Source: CAWBOV01 sp963790525 (lineage in GTDB: Bacteria; Actinomycetota; Actinomycetes; Mycobacteriales; Jatrophihabitantaceae). From it: DNA of 64,000 nucleotides. The notes under the pieces are model-generated. The model saw nothing but the letters and a program-made list of their open reading frames with translations, searched no databases and was not told the DNA's origin. Numbering within the stretch: the stretch's first letter is position 1; every line of letters starts with the position of its first letter. The stretch is from assembly GCA_963790525.1 (NCBI GenBank), contig CAWBOV010000003.1:310001-374000 (forward strand). Direction: 5' to 3'. Below, piece after piece: positions 1 to 9,766 of this stretch. The translations under genes and the position numbers were made by a program.

Positions 1-17
1 CGACCTTGGTCGCGGTG

Positions 18-39
18 AACCGCGCGTCGCAACGCGGTT
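18..39. terminator. hairpin at window start, likely terminator of the upstream gene
   Basis: A 7-bp inverted repeat, AACCGCG (18-24) and CGCGGTT (33-39), encloses an 8-nt loop just before the mreB promoter region. No U-run follows. It may terminate whatever gene lies left of the window, but that gene is not visible. Confidence 0.35.
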
Positions 40-56
40 GTGGCCGTTTCGGCCCA

Positions 57-62
57 TACGAT
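57..62 (+). promoter_or_regulatory. -10 element TACGAT upstream of mreB
   Basis: TACGAT lies 64 nt before the mreB GTG, implying a leader of about 55 nt. A GAGGA Shine-Dalgarno at 112-116 precedes the GTG at about 10 nt. No convincing -35 is seen. Confidence 0.4.
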
Positions 63-126
63 CCGGTGAGATCCGGCGTCCGTTCCGACGCTTGGACGCC
101 GATCGATCGTGTGAGGACGTCGACCC

Positions 127-1176
127 GTGGCCTTCACCCCGCTGTCGCTGCTCGGAGGCGACCTGCTCGGCGGTGACCTGGCGGTCGATCTCGGCACCGC
201 CAACACCCTGGTCTACGCGCGTGGCCGGGGGATCCTGCTCAACGAGCCGTCGGTGGTCGCCGTGGACACGGCGACGAACGTCGTCGTGGCGGTGGGCGCG
301 GAGGCCAAGCAGATGATCGGCCGCACGCCGGGGCACATCAAGGCCGTCCGCCCACTGCAGGGCGGCGTGATCGACGACTACGAGATCGCGGCGGAGATGC
401 TGCGCTACTTCGTCCGCAAGGTGGTGCGGCGCCGGATGTTCAGCGGTCCGCGCGTGATCGTGTGCGTCCCCAGCGGCATCACCGGTGTGGAACGCCGCGC
501 GGTGAGCGAGTCGGCCTACGCCGCGGGGGCGCGCCGCGTGCACATCATCTCCGAGCCGATGGCCGCCGCGATCGGTGCCGGACTGCCCGTCAGCCAGGCC
601 TGCGGCTCGATGATCGTCGACATCGGCGGGGGGACCACCGAGGTCGCTGTGATCGCCCTCGGCGGCATCGTCGCCAGCACCAGCCTGCGCGTCGCCGGCG
701 ACGCGCTGGACCACGCCATCGTCGAGCACGTCCGAGCCCACTTCGCGATGCTCATCGGCGAGCGGACGGCCGAGGAACTCAAGATCTCCATCGGCACCGC
801 CTACCCGGTGGCCGCCCAGCTCCGGGCCGAGATCCGCGGCCGCGATCTGGCCAGCGGCATGCCGCGCAACGTCACGATCAACGGCGACGAGCTGCGCCGC
901 GCGATGGAGGGACCGCTGAACCAGATCGTCGGCGCCGTGCGCTCGACGCTGGACCGCTGCCCGCCCGAGCTCGCCGGGGACCTGGTCGCCCGCGGGATCG
1001 TGCTCACCGGCGGGGGCGCGCTCCTGCGCGGCCTGGCCGCACGCCTGCAGCACGAGATCGGCATCCCGGTCCTCGTCGCCGACCGGCCGCTGGACTCGGT
1101 CGTGCTGGGGACGGGCACGGTCGTCGAACACTTCGAGCACCTGCAGAAGGTGGTCGTGGACGGGCCACGGCGGTAA
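127..1176 (+). CDS. mreB: rod-shape determining actin homologue MreB
   Basis: This 349-residue protein is the bacterial actin that forms membrane-associated filaments and organises lateral or septal wall synthesis with MreC, MreD, PBP2 and RodA. The ATPase core is complete: phosphate-1 loop DLGTANT at residues 21-27, phosphate-2 loop DIGGGTTE starting at D165, and the adenosine motif LTGGGALLRGL near 294-304. The GTG at 127 follows a GAGGA ribosome-binding site. It gives a N-terminus roughly 10 residues longer than many MreBs, so a slightly later start is possible. It is the first gene of mreBCD-mrdA-rodA; mreC begins 6 nt after its stop. No frame problem is visible in this member of the operon. 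Confidence 0.97.
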   Translation: MAFTPLSLLGGDLLGGDLAVDLGTANTLVYARGRGILLNEPSVVAVDTATNVVVAVGAEAKQMIGRTPGHIKAVRPLQGGVIDDYEIAAEMLRYFVRKVVRRRMFSGPRVIVCVPSGITGVERRAVSESAYAAGARRVHIISEPMAAAIGAGLPVSQACGSMIVDIGGGTTEVAVIALGGIVASTSLRVAGDALDHAIVEHVRAHFAMLIGERTAEELKISIGTAYPVAAQLRAEIRGRDLASGMPRNVTINGDELRRAMEGPLNQIVGAVRSTLDRCPPELAGDLVARGIVLTGGGALLRGLAARLQHEIGIPVLVADRPLDSVVLGTGTVVEHFEHLQKVVVDGPRR

Positions 1177-1182
1177 CGCGCC

Positions 1183-2066
1183 GTGCGCCAGCTCACCAGT
1201 CGCCAGCGCCGCGCGGCGATCGCCCTGGCGCTGGTCGCCCTCCTCTTCTGCGCCTTCGACGTCGCCGGGGCCCCGTTCGCCGGGGCCCGCAGTGGCGTCC
1301 GCGGCGTTCTTCGGGGCCATGTACCGGGGCACCGACGGCGTGCTCGGTCCCGACCCGCCGCTTCGTCCAGGCCCTCCCGCACGCGGGCAGCGACGAGTCG
1401 ACGATCGCCTCGCTCCGGCGCCAGGTGGCCGAGCTTCAGCGCTCGACCAGCGCGGCAGCCGCGACTGCGAGGACAGCCACCCAGCTGGCCACCCTGCAGC
1501 TGCAGGCCACCCGCGGCGGGTACCGGGTCCTGCCGGCCCGTGTCACCGCGATCGGCCCGGACGGCGGCTTCGACTGGACGGTCACGCTCGACGCGGGCAG
1601 CGCGGACGGCATCAAGGTCGATCAGACCGTCATCGCCGGCGCCGATCTGGTGGGCCGGGTCATCTCGGTGTCCTCGTCCAGCGCGACCGTGCTGCTGGCA
1701 GCCGATCCGGGCTCGGGCGTCGGCGTGCGCGATGGCCGGACCGGCCAGGTCGGCGTCGTGACCGGGCACGGCACCAGCGGGTTCACCTTCACCGGCCTGG
1801 ACCCCAACGTGCTGCCCAAGAAGGGTGACGTCCTGGTCAGCGGCCCGTCCGGCGCCTCCACCTACGTCGCGGGGCTCACCGTCGGCACGGTGACCTCCGT
1901 CGCGCTCGGCCTGAACGGTTCGATCGTGGCGACGGTGACGCCGGCGATCTCGCCGACGACCGTGGATCTCGTCGGCGTCGTGCTGGTCGGTGGCCGGACC
2001 GTGCCGCGCCCGGCTGTCACACCGTCGGGTCCGGCGGCCTCGGGGCAGGCACAGGGAAGCCGATGA
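1183..2066 (+). CDS. mreC: cell-shape protein MreC (two apparent 1-base insertions)
   Basis: MreC is a bitopic membrane protein whose periplasmic beta domains scaffold PBP2 and MreB. The gene starts at GTG 1183 with a basic N-terminus and one membrane span (residues 11-27). It then needs two frame changes. Near 1307 a surplus T splits the segment that reads RGVFGAMYRGTDG once removed. Near 1350 a surplus C precedes TRRFVQALPHAGSDES. After that the coiled coil (ASLRRQVAEL) and the C-terminal MreC domain (ARVTAIGPDGG to VVLVGG) are intact to the TGA at 2066. The corrected length is about 293 residues, normal for the family. The stop overlaps the mreD ATG. The two indels are best explained as sequence errors because every downstream operon gene is otherwise recognisable. 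Confidence 0.88.
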
Positions 2067-2626
2067 CCCCGATCCGTCTGGTTGCGGCCCTGGCCGCGCT
2101 GGCCACCGCGATGCTGCTTCAGGCCACCCTCGTCGGACCGGTCTTCCTGCCCCTTCCGGTGAGCCTGCCGGTCGTGCTGGTCGCCTGCGTGGCGCTGTTG
2201 ACCGGCCCGTCCACCGGTATCGCGCTCGGCTTCGGCTCCGGCCTGCTGGTCGACCTGGCCTCCAACCACCCGGTCGGTGTCCTGGCGCTCAGCTGGCTCG
2301 GGCTCGGCCTGGTCGCGGGGGTGCTCGGCGGCATGGTCACGCCGAGCCGGACCCTCATCCCGGCGCCCGCCCGGCGCCCGGAGAGCCGCCGGGACCAGGC
2401 GCTGCTCGTCGGCGTTCTCGGGGTGGGCGTCAGTGTCGTGACCGCGAGCCTGCTCGCCCTCCTCGACGACGGCGCGGAGCCGTGGACGACGCAGCTGCTC
2501 CGGTCGCTGCCCGGCGGTGCGCTGGACGCGATCCTCGCGCTGGCGGTGCTGCCACTGGCCGCCGCCGCCCTGGCCTCTCCGACCCTGCGCCCGGCACCGG
2601 CCGCCCGACGGGAGGCGCTGCGATGA
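2063..2626 (+). CDS. mreD: rod-shape determining membrane protein MreD
   Basis: MreD is a small polytopic membrane protein that couples MreC to the elongation machinery. The 187-residue product is almost entirely hydrophobic, with about five predicted spans (for example residues 7-25, 33-50, 56-75 and 112-133). A soluble loop around 90-112 carries PARRPESRRDQ, and the C-terminal tail is basic. The ATG overlaps the mreC stop and its TGA overlaps the mrdA ATG (ATGA), so translation is probably coupled through the operon. Identification rests on position and hydrophobicity; MreD sequences diverge strongly. Confidence 0.9.
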   Translation: MTPIRLVAALAALATAMLLQATLVGPVFLPLPVSLPVVLVACVALLTGPSTGIALGFGSGLLVDLASNHPVGVLALSWLGLGLVAGVLGGMVTPSRTLIPAPARRPESRRDQALLVGVLGVGVSVVTASLLALLDDGAEPWTTQLLRSLPGGALDAILALAVLPLAAAALASPTLRPAPAARREALR

Positions 2627-4776
2627 GCCCCCGCGCGCGGCGCCGGATCGTGCTCGTCCAGGTGCTGGTGGCCTCGCTCGTGGTCACCCTGCTGGGGCGG
2701 CTGTTCTTCGTCCAGATGCTCGACCCGAACAAGCCGGTGCAGACGGCGGGCGTCCTGCACGACGGCACGATAGTCCTGCCGGCCACCCGCGGCGAGATCG
2801 TCGACTCGCGAGGCCGGGTGCTGGTGGCGAACAAGTCCACCTATGTGATCACGGTCAACAGGTCCCAACTGCTCGCCCTCGACGACAGCGGCACGGGAGT
2901 GCTCACCCGGCTGGCGGGGCTGCTCAAGGTCTCCGCCGCCGATCTCGCCCAGGAGATCACCCCGTGCGGTGTCCACGTTCCCTCACCCTGCTGGACCGGT
3001 GAGCCGTACCAGCCGGTGCCGGTGGCCAGCGACGTCTCCGACTCGGTGCTGCTGGCCGTGAGCGAGCACAAGGAGGACTACCCGGGGGTCGCGGTCGAGA
3101 CCCAGACCGTCCGCTCCTACCCCGACGGTTCCCTGGCTGCGCACGAGCTCGGCTACATCGGCCAGGTCAGTGCCGCCGACGAGAAGGCCGACCCGACCCT
3201 CGTCGACGCCGACACGATCGGCCAGTCCGGCCTGGAGTCCTCCTACGACGCCGCCCTGCGCGGCAAGGACGGCTACCAGACGGTCAAGCTGGACGCCCGC
3301 GGCGTGCAGGTCGGCACCGGCACCACCGTCGAGCCCACGACCGGGGACACGCTGGTGACCAGCATCGACGCCGACGTCCAGAAGCTCGCCGAGACCGCGT
3401 TGACGAAACAGATCGCAGTCTCCCGCGCCGCCGGCAAACCGGCCACCGGGGGCGCGATCGTGGTGATGGACCCGTCCTCGGGGCGCATCATCGCCGCCGC
3501 GAGCTATCCCACCTACGACCCCCAGGTCTTCGTCGGCGGCATCTCCGTCGCCGACTACAAGGCGCTCACGAACCCGGCGGCGAACGACCCGCTGATCTCC
3601 CGCGCGATCGCGGGGGAGTACGCCCCCGGATCGACGTTCAAGCTGGTCTCGTCCAGCTCGGACGTCATGCACAAGCTGGCGACCCTCACCGGTGAGTACA
3701 GCTGCCCCGGCTACCTCGACGTCGACGGCCGCATCAAGACCAACTACGACTCCGAGTCCATCCCCGGCGGCGTCGATCTCCGGCTGGCACTGCAGTACTC
3801 GTGCGACACCTGGTTCTACAAGTTCGCGGTGCAGGAGTACTACGCCGACCAGCAGCGCATCGCCGACGGCAAGAAGCCCGACGAGTACCTGCAGCACATG
3901 GCACGGGCATTCGGCTTCGCCTCCAGCGCGGGTGTGGACCTGCCCGCCGGCGAGCAGGCCGTCGGCACCATCGCCGACCGCGAGACGCGCCAGGCCGACT
4001 GGACCGCCAACAAGGCGCAGTACTGCGCCGACGCGAAGAAGGGCTACCCGGACGTCAAGGATCCGACGACGCGCGCCTACCTGACGCAGTTGGCGTCGGA
4101 GAACTGCACGGACGGCTGGCGCTACCGGGCCGGCGACAACGCCGACCTCTCCATCGGCCAGGGGGAGACGCTGGTGTCCCCGCTGCAGCTGGCGGTCGCG
4201 TACTCGGCGATGGTCAACGGGGGGACCCTCTGGAAGCCCACGATCGGCTGGGCGGAGGTAATCCCTCCGGCAAGGTCGTCAAGACGATCACGCCCACCGT
4301 CAAGAACAAGGTCCCGGTCACCACCAAGGTGCTCGACTTCTTCAAGAACTCGCTGCAGTTCACACCCGACCACCAGGTCTCCGGCGCGCTCGCCTTCGAC
4401 GGCTCACCGATCAAGCTCCAGATCAGCGGCAAGACCGGAACCGCCGAGGTCTTCGGCAAGCTGGACACCTCGTGGTTCGCCAGCTGGGGGCCGTCCTCGA
4501 GCACGTCCAAGCTGGTCATCGTCGGGATGATCGAGCAGGCCGGCACCGGTGCGTCGGCGGCGGCACCCGCGGTCCGCCAGGTGTGGGAGGGGCTGCTCGG
4601 CGCCTACGGGCAAGTCCACCCTGGTCGGCGGCAAGGTGGCGTCCGCCCTGCCGCGCCTGGTCTCCCCGCTCGCGCCCACGGCCGGATCGCCCACCCGCAC
4701 GCCGACCGCGCCGGCACCCACCTCGCCCGTGCCCGACGCCGTGGTCACGCCCACGCCCACGGGATCGCGACGATGA
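2623..4776 (+). CDS. mrdA: penicillin-binding protein 2, elongation transpeptidase (two frame breaks)
   Basis: This is a class B transpeptidase that cross-links peptidoglycan with the RodA glycosyltransferase. It has one N-terminal span (residues 9-29), a dimerisation/pedestal domain, then the transpeptidase domain: the SxxK nucleophile is in GSTFK (S337), the second motif is SCD near 393, and KTGTAE lies at about nt 4432-4449. The frame breaks twice. Near 4258-4261 a base appears missing (the sequence should resume at NPSGKVVKT), and at 4608-4610 a surplus G breaks AYGKSTLVGGK. After correction the gene ends at TGA 4776 with a Pro/Thr-rich tail, about 717 residues. The ATG overlaps the mreD stop, and its stop overlaps the rodA ATG. 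The KTG box lies between the two breaks, so the raw sequence cannot encode a working enzyme. Confidence 0.88.
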
Positions 4777-5957
4777 GCGTCCTGGACCCTGTCCGCTTCG
4801 ACGCCTACCGGGCCCTTCCCGGCACCCGGCCCCTCGGTCCGCGCCGCGTACGCCGCGGCACCGACTGGATCCTCGTCGCCGCCAGCCTGGCGCTGGCCCT
4901 GATCGGCGCGGTGCTGGTCTGGTCGGCCACCCGTAACCAGATGCGCGCCGCCGGTGGCAATCCCCAGGCCTACCTGTACCGCCACCTCGTCAACGTCGTC
5001 ATCGCGCTCGTCCTCGGCGTGCTGGCCTCGCGGCTGGACTCCCGGCTGCTGCGCCTGTTCGGCCCGGTGGTCTACGTCGCCGGCTGCCTCGGTCTGCTGG
5101 CGACGATGGTGGTGGGCACGACCGTGAACGGCGCGCACGCCTGGATCAGGATCGGCGGAGGCCTGGAGATCCAGCCGGCGGAGTTCGCCAAACTCGGCCT
5201 CATCGTCGGGCTGGCCGTGCTGTTCGCGCAGGGCGACGCGGGACGGGCCGCGGACGGGCCGCCGTCCTCGCGCACGGTGCTGGCCGCGATCGGTCTCGCG
5301 GTGGTGCCGCTCGCCCTGATCATGCTGCAGCCCGACCTCGGCTCGGCGATGGTCGTCGCGACGGCCGCCTTCGGGGTGCTGCTCGCGGCGAGTGTGCGCG
5401 CCCGGTGGACGGTGGGGTTGCTCGTCGCCGGGGTGCTCGCGGCCGTGATCGCGGTCAAGGCCGGGATGCTCGCCGACTACCAGCTGGCCCGGTTCACCGC
5501 GTTCACCAAGCCGAACGTCGACACGCAGGGCATCGCCTACAACGTCACCCAGGCCCGCATCGCCATCGCGCACGGCGGCCTGTTCGGACAGGGGCTGTTC
5601 CACGGCTCGCAGACGTCGGGCACGTTCGTCCCGGAACAGCAGACCGACTTCGTCTACAGCGTGGCGGGCGAGGAGCTGGGGTTCGTGGGATCCGCGGCGA
5701 TCATCGCGCTGTTCGGCGTGGTGTTCTGGCGCGGGCTGCGCATCGCCGCCGCCGCCGACCGGACCGGACGGCTCGTTGCGGCGGGCATCGTCTGCTGGTT
5801 CGCCTTCCAGACCTTCCAGAACATCGGGATGAACCTGGGCATGACGCCGGTGACCGGCCTGCCCCTGCCGTTCGTGTCCTACGGCGGTTCCTCGATGTTC
5901 GCCGGTGCCCTCGCCATCGGCCTGCTCGAGTCGATCTGGTCCCGCGCGCGCCGCTGA
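4773..5957 (+). CDS. rodA: SEDS peptidoglycan glycosyltransferase RodA
   Basis: RodA polymerises lipid II into glycan strands in partnership with PBP2. The 394-residue protein begins with a basic cytoplasmic stretch, then about ten membrane spans. SEDS hallmarks are present: VSYGGSSM near the C-terminus, GLPLPFVSYGG, and the large extracellular loop containing FVPEQQTDFVYSVAGEELG, which includes the catalytic acidic residue region of SEDS enzymes. The ATG at 4773 overlaps the corrected mrdA stop, and no SD is needed if translation is coupled. It is the last gene of the operon; the next gene has its own promoter 40 nt downstream. Confidence 0.95.
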   Translation: MSVLDPVRFDAYRALPGTRPLGPRRVRRGTDWILVAASLALALIGAVLVWSATRNQMRAAGGNPQAYLYRHLVNVVIALVLGVLASRLDSRLLRLFGPVVYVAGCLGLLATMVVGTTVNGAHAWIRIGGGLEIQPAEFAKLGLIVGLAVLFAQGDAGRAADGPPSSRTVLAAIGLAVVPLALIMLQPDLGSAMVVATAAFGVLLAASVRARWTVGLLVAGVLAAVIAVKAGMLADYQLARFTAFTKPNVDTQGIAYNVTQARIAIAHGGLFGQGLFHGSQTSGTFVPEQQTDFVYSVAGEELGFVGSAAIIALFGVVFWRGLRIAAAADRTGRLVAAGIVCWFAFQTFQNIGMNLGMTPVTGLPLPFVSYGGSSMFAGALAIGLLESIWSRARR

Positions 5958-5994
5958 TCCGGGGTGGCGTGCGAGCGGTTGAACGGTCGTTCGA

Positions 5995-6000
5995 TACCGT
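5995..6000 (+). promoter_or_regulatory. -10 TACCGT for mscR
   Basis: The hexamer ends 7 nt before the mscR ATG and no SD lies between, so the transcript should be leaderless. Confidence 0.6.
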
Positions 6001-6007
6001 CCGGAGC

Positions 6008-7093
6008 ATGAGCCAACAGGTCATGGGCGTGGTCGCCCTGAGCAAAGGTGCCCCGGTTTCCCTGGAGAAGATCATCATTCCGGACCCGGGACCGGGTGAG
6101 GCGGTCGTCGCGATCCAGTCCTGCGGCGTGTGTCATACCGACCTGCACTACCGCGAGGGGGGTATCAACGACGACTTCCCGTTCCTGCTCGGTCACGAGG
6201 CCGCGGGCATCGTCGAGTCGGTCGGCGCGGGCGTGACCGACGTGGCCCCCGGCGACTTCGTGATCCTGAACTGGCGCGCCGTGTGCGGTGACTGCCGCGC
6301 CTGCCGGCGGGGCCGCCCCTGGTACTGCTTCAACACCCACAACGCCACCCAGAAGATGACCCTGGCCGACGGCACCGAGCTCACGCCGGCGCTCGGGATC
6401 GGCGCCTTCGCGGAGAAGACGCTCGTGGCGGCGGGACAGTGCACGAAGGTCGACCCCGCGGCGTCACCGGCGGCGGCGGGGCTGCTCGGCTGCGGCGTCA
6501 TGGCCGGCCTCGGCGCGGCGATGAACACCGGCAACGTCGGGCGGGGCGACACGGTCGCCGTCATCGGCTGCGGCGGAGTCGGCGACGCCGCCATCGCCGG
6601 GGCGCGGCTGGCCGGTGCGGCCAGGATCATCGCCGTCGACCTCGACGACCGCAAGCTCGAATGGGCGAGGAACCTCGGCGCCACCCACACGGTGAACTCC
6701 TCCAGTGGCGATCCGGTGGCGGCCATCCAGGAGCTCACCGGCGGCTTCGGGGCGGACGTCGTCATCGATGCCGTGGGGCGCGTCGAGACATACAAACAGG
6801 CCTTTTATGCCAGGGACCTCGCCGGAACCGTCGTGCTCGTCGGCGTCCCGAACCCCACGGTCACCCTGGACCTGCCACTGATCGACGTCTTCGGCCGAGG
6901 CGGGTCGCTGAAGTCGTCCTGGTACGGCGACTGCCTGCCATCGCGGGACTTCCCGATGCTCATCGACCTGTACCTGCAGGGCCGCCTCGACCTGGACGCC
7001 TTCGTCAGCGAGACGATCGGTCTGGGCGACATCGAAGCCGCGTTCACCAAGATGCACGACGGTGACGTCCTGCGATCGGTCGTGATGCTGTGA
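6008..7093 (+). CDS. mscR: S-(hydroxymethyl)mycothiol dehydrogenase / S-nitrosomycothiol reductase
   Basis: This zinc-dependent class III alcohol dehydrogenase oxidises the mycothiol adduct of formaldehyde with NAD and reduces S-nitrosomycothiol. The 361-residue protein matches the family along its length. It has the catalytic zinc motif SCGVCHTDL (C42), LGHEAAG (H63), the structural-zinc lobe CGDCRACRRGRPWYC, the Rossmann motif VIGCGGVGDAA, and family-typical stretches YREGGIND, NATQKMTLADGTEL and GGSLKSSWYGDCLP, which I recall from M. tuberculosis MscR (Rv2259). Leaderless expression is expected. The GTG of the hydrolase gene overlaps its stop, forming a two-gene detoxification operon as in Rv2259-Rv2260. 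Its presence implies that the host makes mycothiol. Confidence 0.93.
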   Translation: MSQQVMGVVALSKGAPVSLEKIIIPDPGPGEAVVAIQSCGVCHTDLHYREGGINDDFPFLLGHEAAGIVESVGAGVTDVAPGDFVILNWRAVCGDCRACRRGRPWYCFNTHNATQKMTLADGTELTPALGIGAFAEKTLVAAGQCTKVDPAASPAAAGLLGCGVMAGLGAAMNTGNVGRGDTVAVIGCGGVGDAAIAGARLAGAARIIAVDLDDRKLEWARNLGATHTVNSSSGDPVAAIQELTGGFGADVVIDAVGRVETYKQAFYARDLAGTVVLVGVPNPTVTLDLPLIDVFGRGGSLKSSWYGDCLPSRDFPMLIDLYLQGRLDLDAFVSETIGLGDIEAAFTKMHDGDVLRSVVML

Positions 7094-7735
7094 CCGTGAC
7101 CGATCCGGGCGCGCTCCGGGTCGACAAGGTCGTCACCTCCGGAACGTTCTCGCTGGACGGCGGGACGTGGGAGGTCGACAACAACGTCTGGCTCGTGGGC
7201 AACGACCACGACGTGATCGTGATCGACGCCGCCCACGACGCCGGCGCGATCGTCGAGGCGGTCGGGCACCGCACCGTGCTGGCCATCGCGCTGCACGCAC
7301 GCCCACGACGACCACGTCGACGTGGCGCCTTCGCTGGCGGCGCTGACCGGGGCGCCGATCCTGCTGCACCCCGATGACGAGCCGCTGTGGCAGCTCACCC
7401 ACCCCGGGCGCGAGCACGGGACGCTCGCCGACGGCCAGGTCCTGACCGTGGGCGGTGTGGACCTGACCGTGATCCACACGCCGGGGCACTCGCCGGGGGC
7501 GGTCTGCTTCTACCTGCCGTCCCTGGAGGCCGCCTTCTCCGGTGACACGCTGTTCAACGGCGGACCGGGGGCGACGGGGCGCTCGTTCAGCTCGTTCCCG
7601 ACGATCATCGAATCCATCCGCACCAAGCTCCTGTCCCTGCCCGGGCGCACCATCGTGCACCCCGGGCACGGCGAGGACACCATGATCGGCCGCGAGGCGC
7701 TGGACCTGCAGGAGTGGATCAACCGCGGCCATTGA
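7090..7735 (+). CDS. metallo-beta-lactamase fold hydrolase, probable S-formylmycothiol hydrolase (one insertion)
   Basis: The family hydrolyses esters or thioesters using two metal ions. As written, the frame breaks at 7294 exactly inside the metal-binding motif. Removing one C restores ALTHAHDDHVDVAP, the HxHxDH signature, and joins the N-terminal half to the downstream half with THTPGHSPG-type (IHTPGHSPGAVCF), FSGDTLFNGGPG and IVHPGHGEDT motifs. The corrected length is 214 residues. The start GTG overlaps the mscR stop, so the two are co-translated. Because mscR makes S-formylmycothiol, this enzyme is the natural candidate for releasing formate, as proposed for Rv2260; that role is inferred from context. 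It could instead act on another thioester. Confidence 0.82.
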
Positions 7736-7800
7736 CCGCGCCCGGGCGCCCCCCACCCGCCTGTGGACTCCGGTTCCGGCTGGGGTTTGCGCGCGGTGCG

Positions 7801-7806
7801 TAGCCT
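7801..7806 (+). promoter_or_regulatory. -10 TAGCCT for the radical SAM gene
   Basis: It ends 8 nt before GTG 7815. This favours that start over the in-frame TTG at 7806, which overlaps the hexamer. Confidence 0.55.
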
Positions 7807-7814
7807 TGGGCGAC

Positions 7815-9766
7815 GTGAGTGTCGAATCGCTGTTCCCCCGTCTCGAGCCGTTGCTACCCCGGGTGACCAAGCCCATCCAGTACGTGGGGGGTGAGCTGAA
7901 CGCGCGCACGAAGGAGTGGGACAGCGTCCCCGTCCACTGGGCTCTGATGTACCCGGACGCCTACGAGGTGGGGCTGCCCAACCAGGGGATCCAGATCCTC
8001 TACGAGGTCCTCAACGAGCGCACCGACGCCCTGGCCGAGCGCACCTACGCGGTCTGGCCGGATCTCGAGGCGCTGATGCGCGAGCACCACATCGGCCAGT
8101 TCACCGTGGACTCCCACCGGCCCGTCGCCGCGTTCGACGTGCTCGGCGTGTCCTTCTCCACCGAGCTCGGCTACACCAACCTCCTCACGGCGCTGGATCT
8201 GGCGGGCATCCCGCTGCACGCCCGCGATCGCGACGACTCCCACCCGATCGTGCTGGCCGGCGGGCACGCCGCGTTCAACCCGGAGCCGATCTCGGACTTC
8301 ATCGACGCGGCCGCACTCGGCGACGGGGAGCAGATCGTCGGGCACATCACCGATCTCATCCGTGTGCACAAGGCGGAGGGTTCCCCGGGCGGCCGGGCGG
8401 AACTGCTGCTGCGCCTGGCCCGGAGCGGCGGCGTCTACGTGCCGAGCCTGTTCGACGTCTCCTACGCCGCTGACGGCCGGATCGGGCGGATCGCGCCGAA
8501 CCATCCCGAGGTGCCCCCGCGCGTCTCCAAGCACACCGTCATGGACCTCGACGCGTGGCCGTACCCCAAGACGCCCCTCGTACCGCTCGCCGAGACCGTG
8601 CACGAGCGGATGAGCGTGGAGATCTTCCGCGGCTGCACCCGGGGGTGCCGCTTCTGCCAGGCCGGAATGATCACCCGGCCGGTCCGCGAGCGCTCGATCA
8701 CCGGTATCGGCGAGATGGTGGCCGCCGGACTGGCGGCATCCGGCTTCGACGAGGTGGGGCTGCTGTCCCTCTCCTCGGCCGACCACTCCGAGATCGGCCC
8801 GATCGCCAAGCAGCTGGCCGACCGCTACGAGGACTCCAAGGTGTCCCTGTCGCTGCCCTCGACCCGGGTGGACGCCTTCAACATCGACCTGGCCAACGAG
8901 TTCAGCCGTAACGGGCGCCGCTCCGGGCTCACCTTCGCACCCGAGGGCGGCTCCGAGCGGCTGCGGCGCGTCATCAACAAGATGGTGTCCAAGGAGGACC
9001 TCATCCGCACGGTGACCGCTGCCTACTCCCAGGGCTGGCGTCAGGTGAAGCTCTACTTCATGTGCGGCCTGCCCACCGAGACCGACGAGGACGTCCTGGA
9101 GATCGCCGAGATGGCCCACGACGTCATCCGCGCCGGCCGGGAGGCCACCGGCAGCAAGGACATCCGCTGCACCGTCTCCATCGGCGGCTTCGTCCCCAAG
9201 CCGCACACGCCGTTCCAGTGGGCCGCCCAGGCCGACCCGGAGACGATCGACAACCGGCTGCGCAAGCTGCGCGAGGCGATCAACGCCAACCGCTCGCTCG
9301 GGCGGAACGTGGGCATGCGCTACCACGACGGCCAGCCCTCGATGGTCGAGGGGCTGCTCTCGCGCGGTGACCGCCGGGTCGGCGCCGTCATCGAGCGGGT
9401 CTGGTCCGAGGGCGGCCGTTTCGACGGGTGGAGCGAGCACTTCTCCTTCGACCGCTGGGTGAGCGCTGCGGACGCGGTGCTGCCCGCGGCCGGCGTGTCG
9501 ATGCACTGGTACACCACGCGCGAGCGCGAGGAGGACGAGATCCTGCCCTGGGACCATCTGGACTCGGGCCTGGACAAGCAATGGCTGTGGGACGACTGGC
9601 TGGACTCCTAGACCGAGTTCGAGCAGGACGACTGCCGCTGGACGCCGTGCTTCGACTGCGGGGTCTGCTCCACGATGGGGACCGACATCCAGATCGGGCC
9701 GACCGGCCGCAGCCTGCATCCCGCTCGCTGCCGGCGTCGCTCCCGGCGTCCCGACGGCCAGCGCCG
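7815..9766 (+). CDS. TIGR03960-type B12-binding-like radical SAM protein (in-frame TAG and one insertion)
   Basis: This is a conserved actinobacterial radical SAM protein of unknown reaction. An N-terminal Rossmann-like B12-binding-type domain (residues about 40-190, with VHWALMYPDAYEVGLPNQG) is followed by the SAM domain. Its iron-sulfur motif is CTRGCRFCQAG, near residue 274. A TAG at 9609-9611 interrupts the C-terminus in frame. Beyond it the same frame continues with FEQDDCRWTPCFDCGVC and MGTDIQIGPTG, the conserved end of the family. At 9717 a surplus C then breaks GRSLIPLAAG. No stop is found before the DUF2344 start in the restored frame, so the exact end is uncertain and a fusion with the next gene is possible. 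The nonsense codon and the frame break look like sequence errors. Confidence 0.82.

Noticed and set aside
5979..5984. TTGAAC as the -35 of mscR
   Set aside because: Only 10 bp from the -10, too close for a sigma-70-type promoter.
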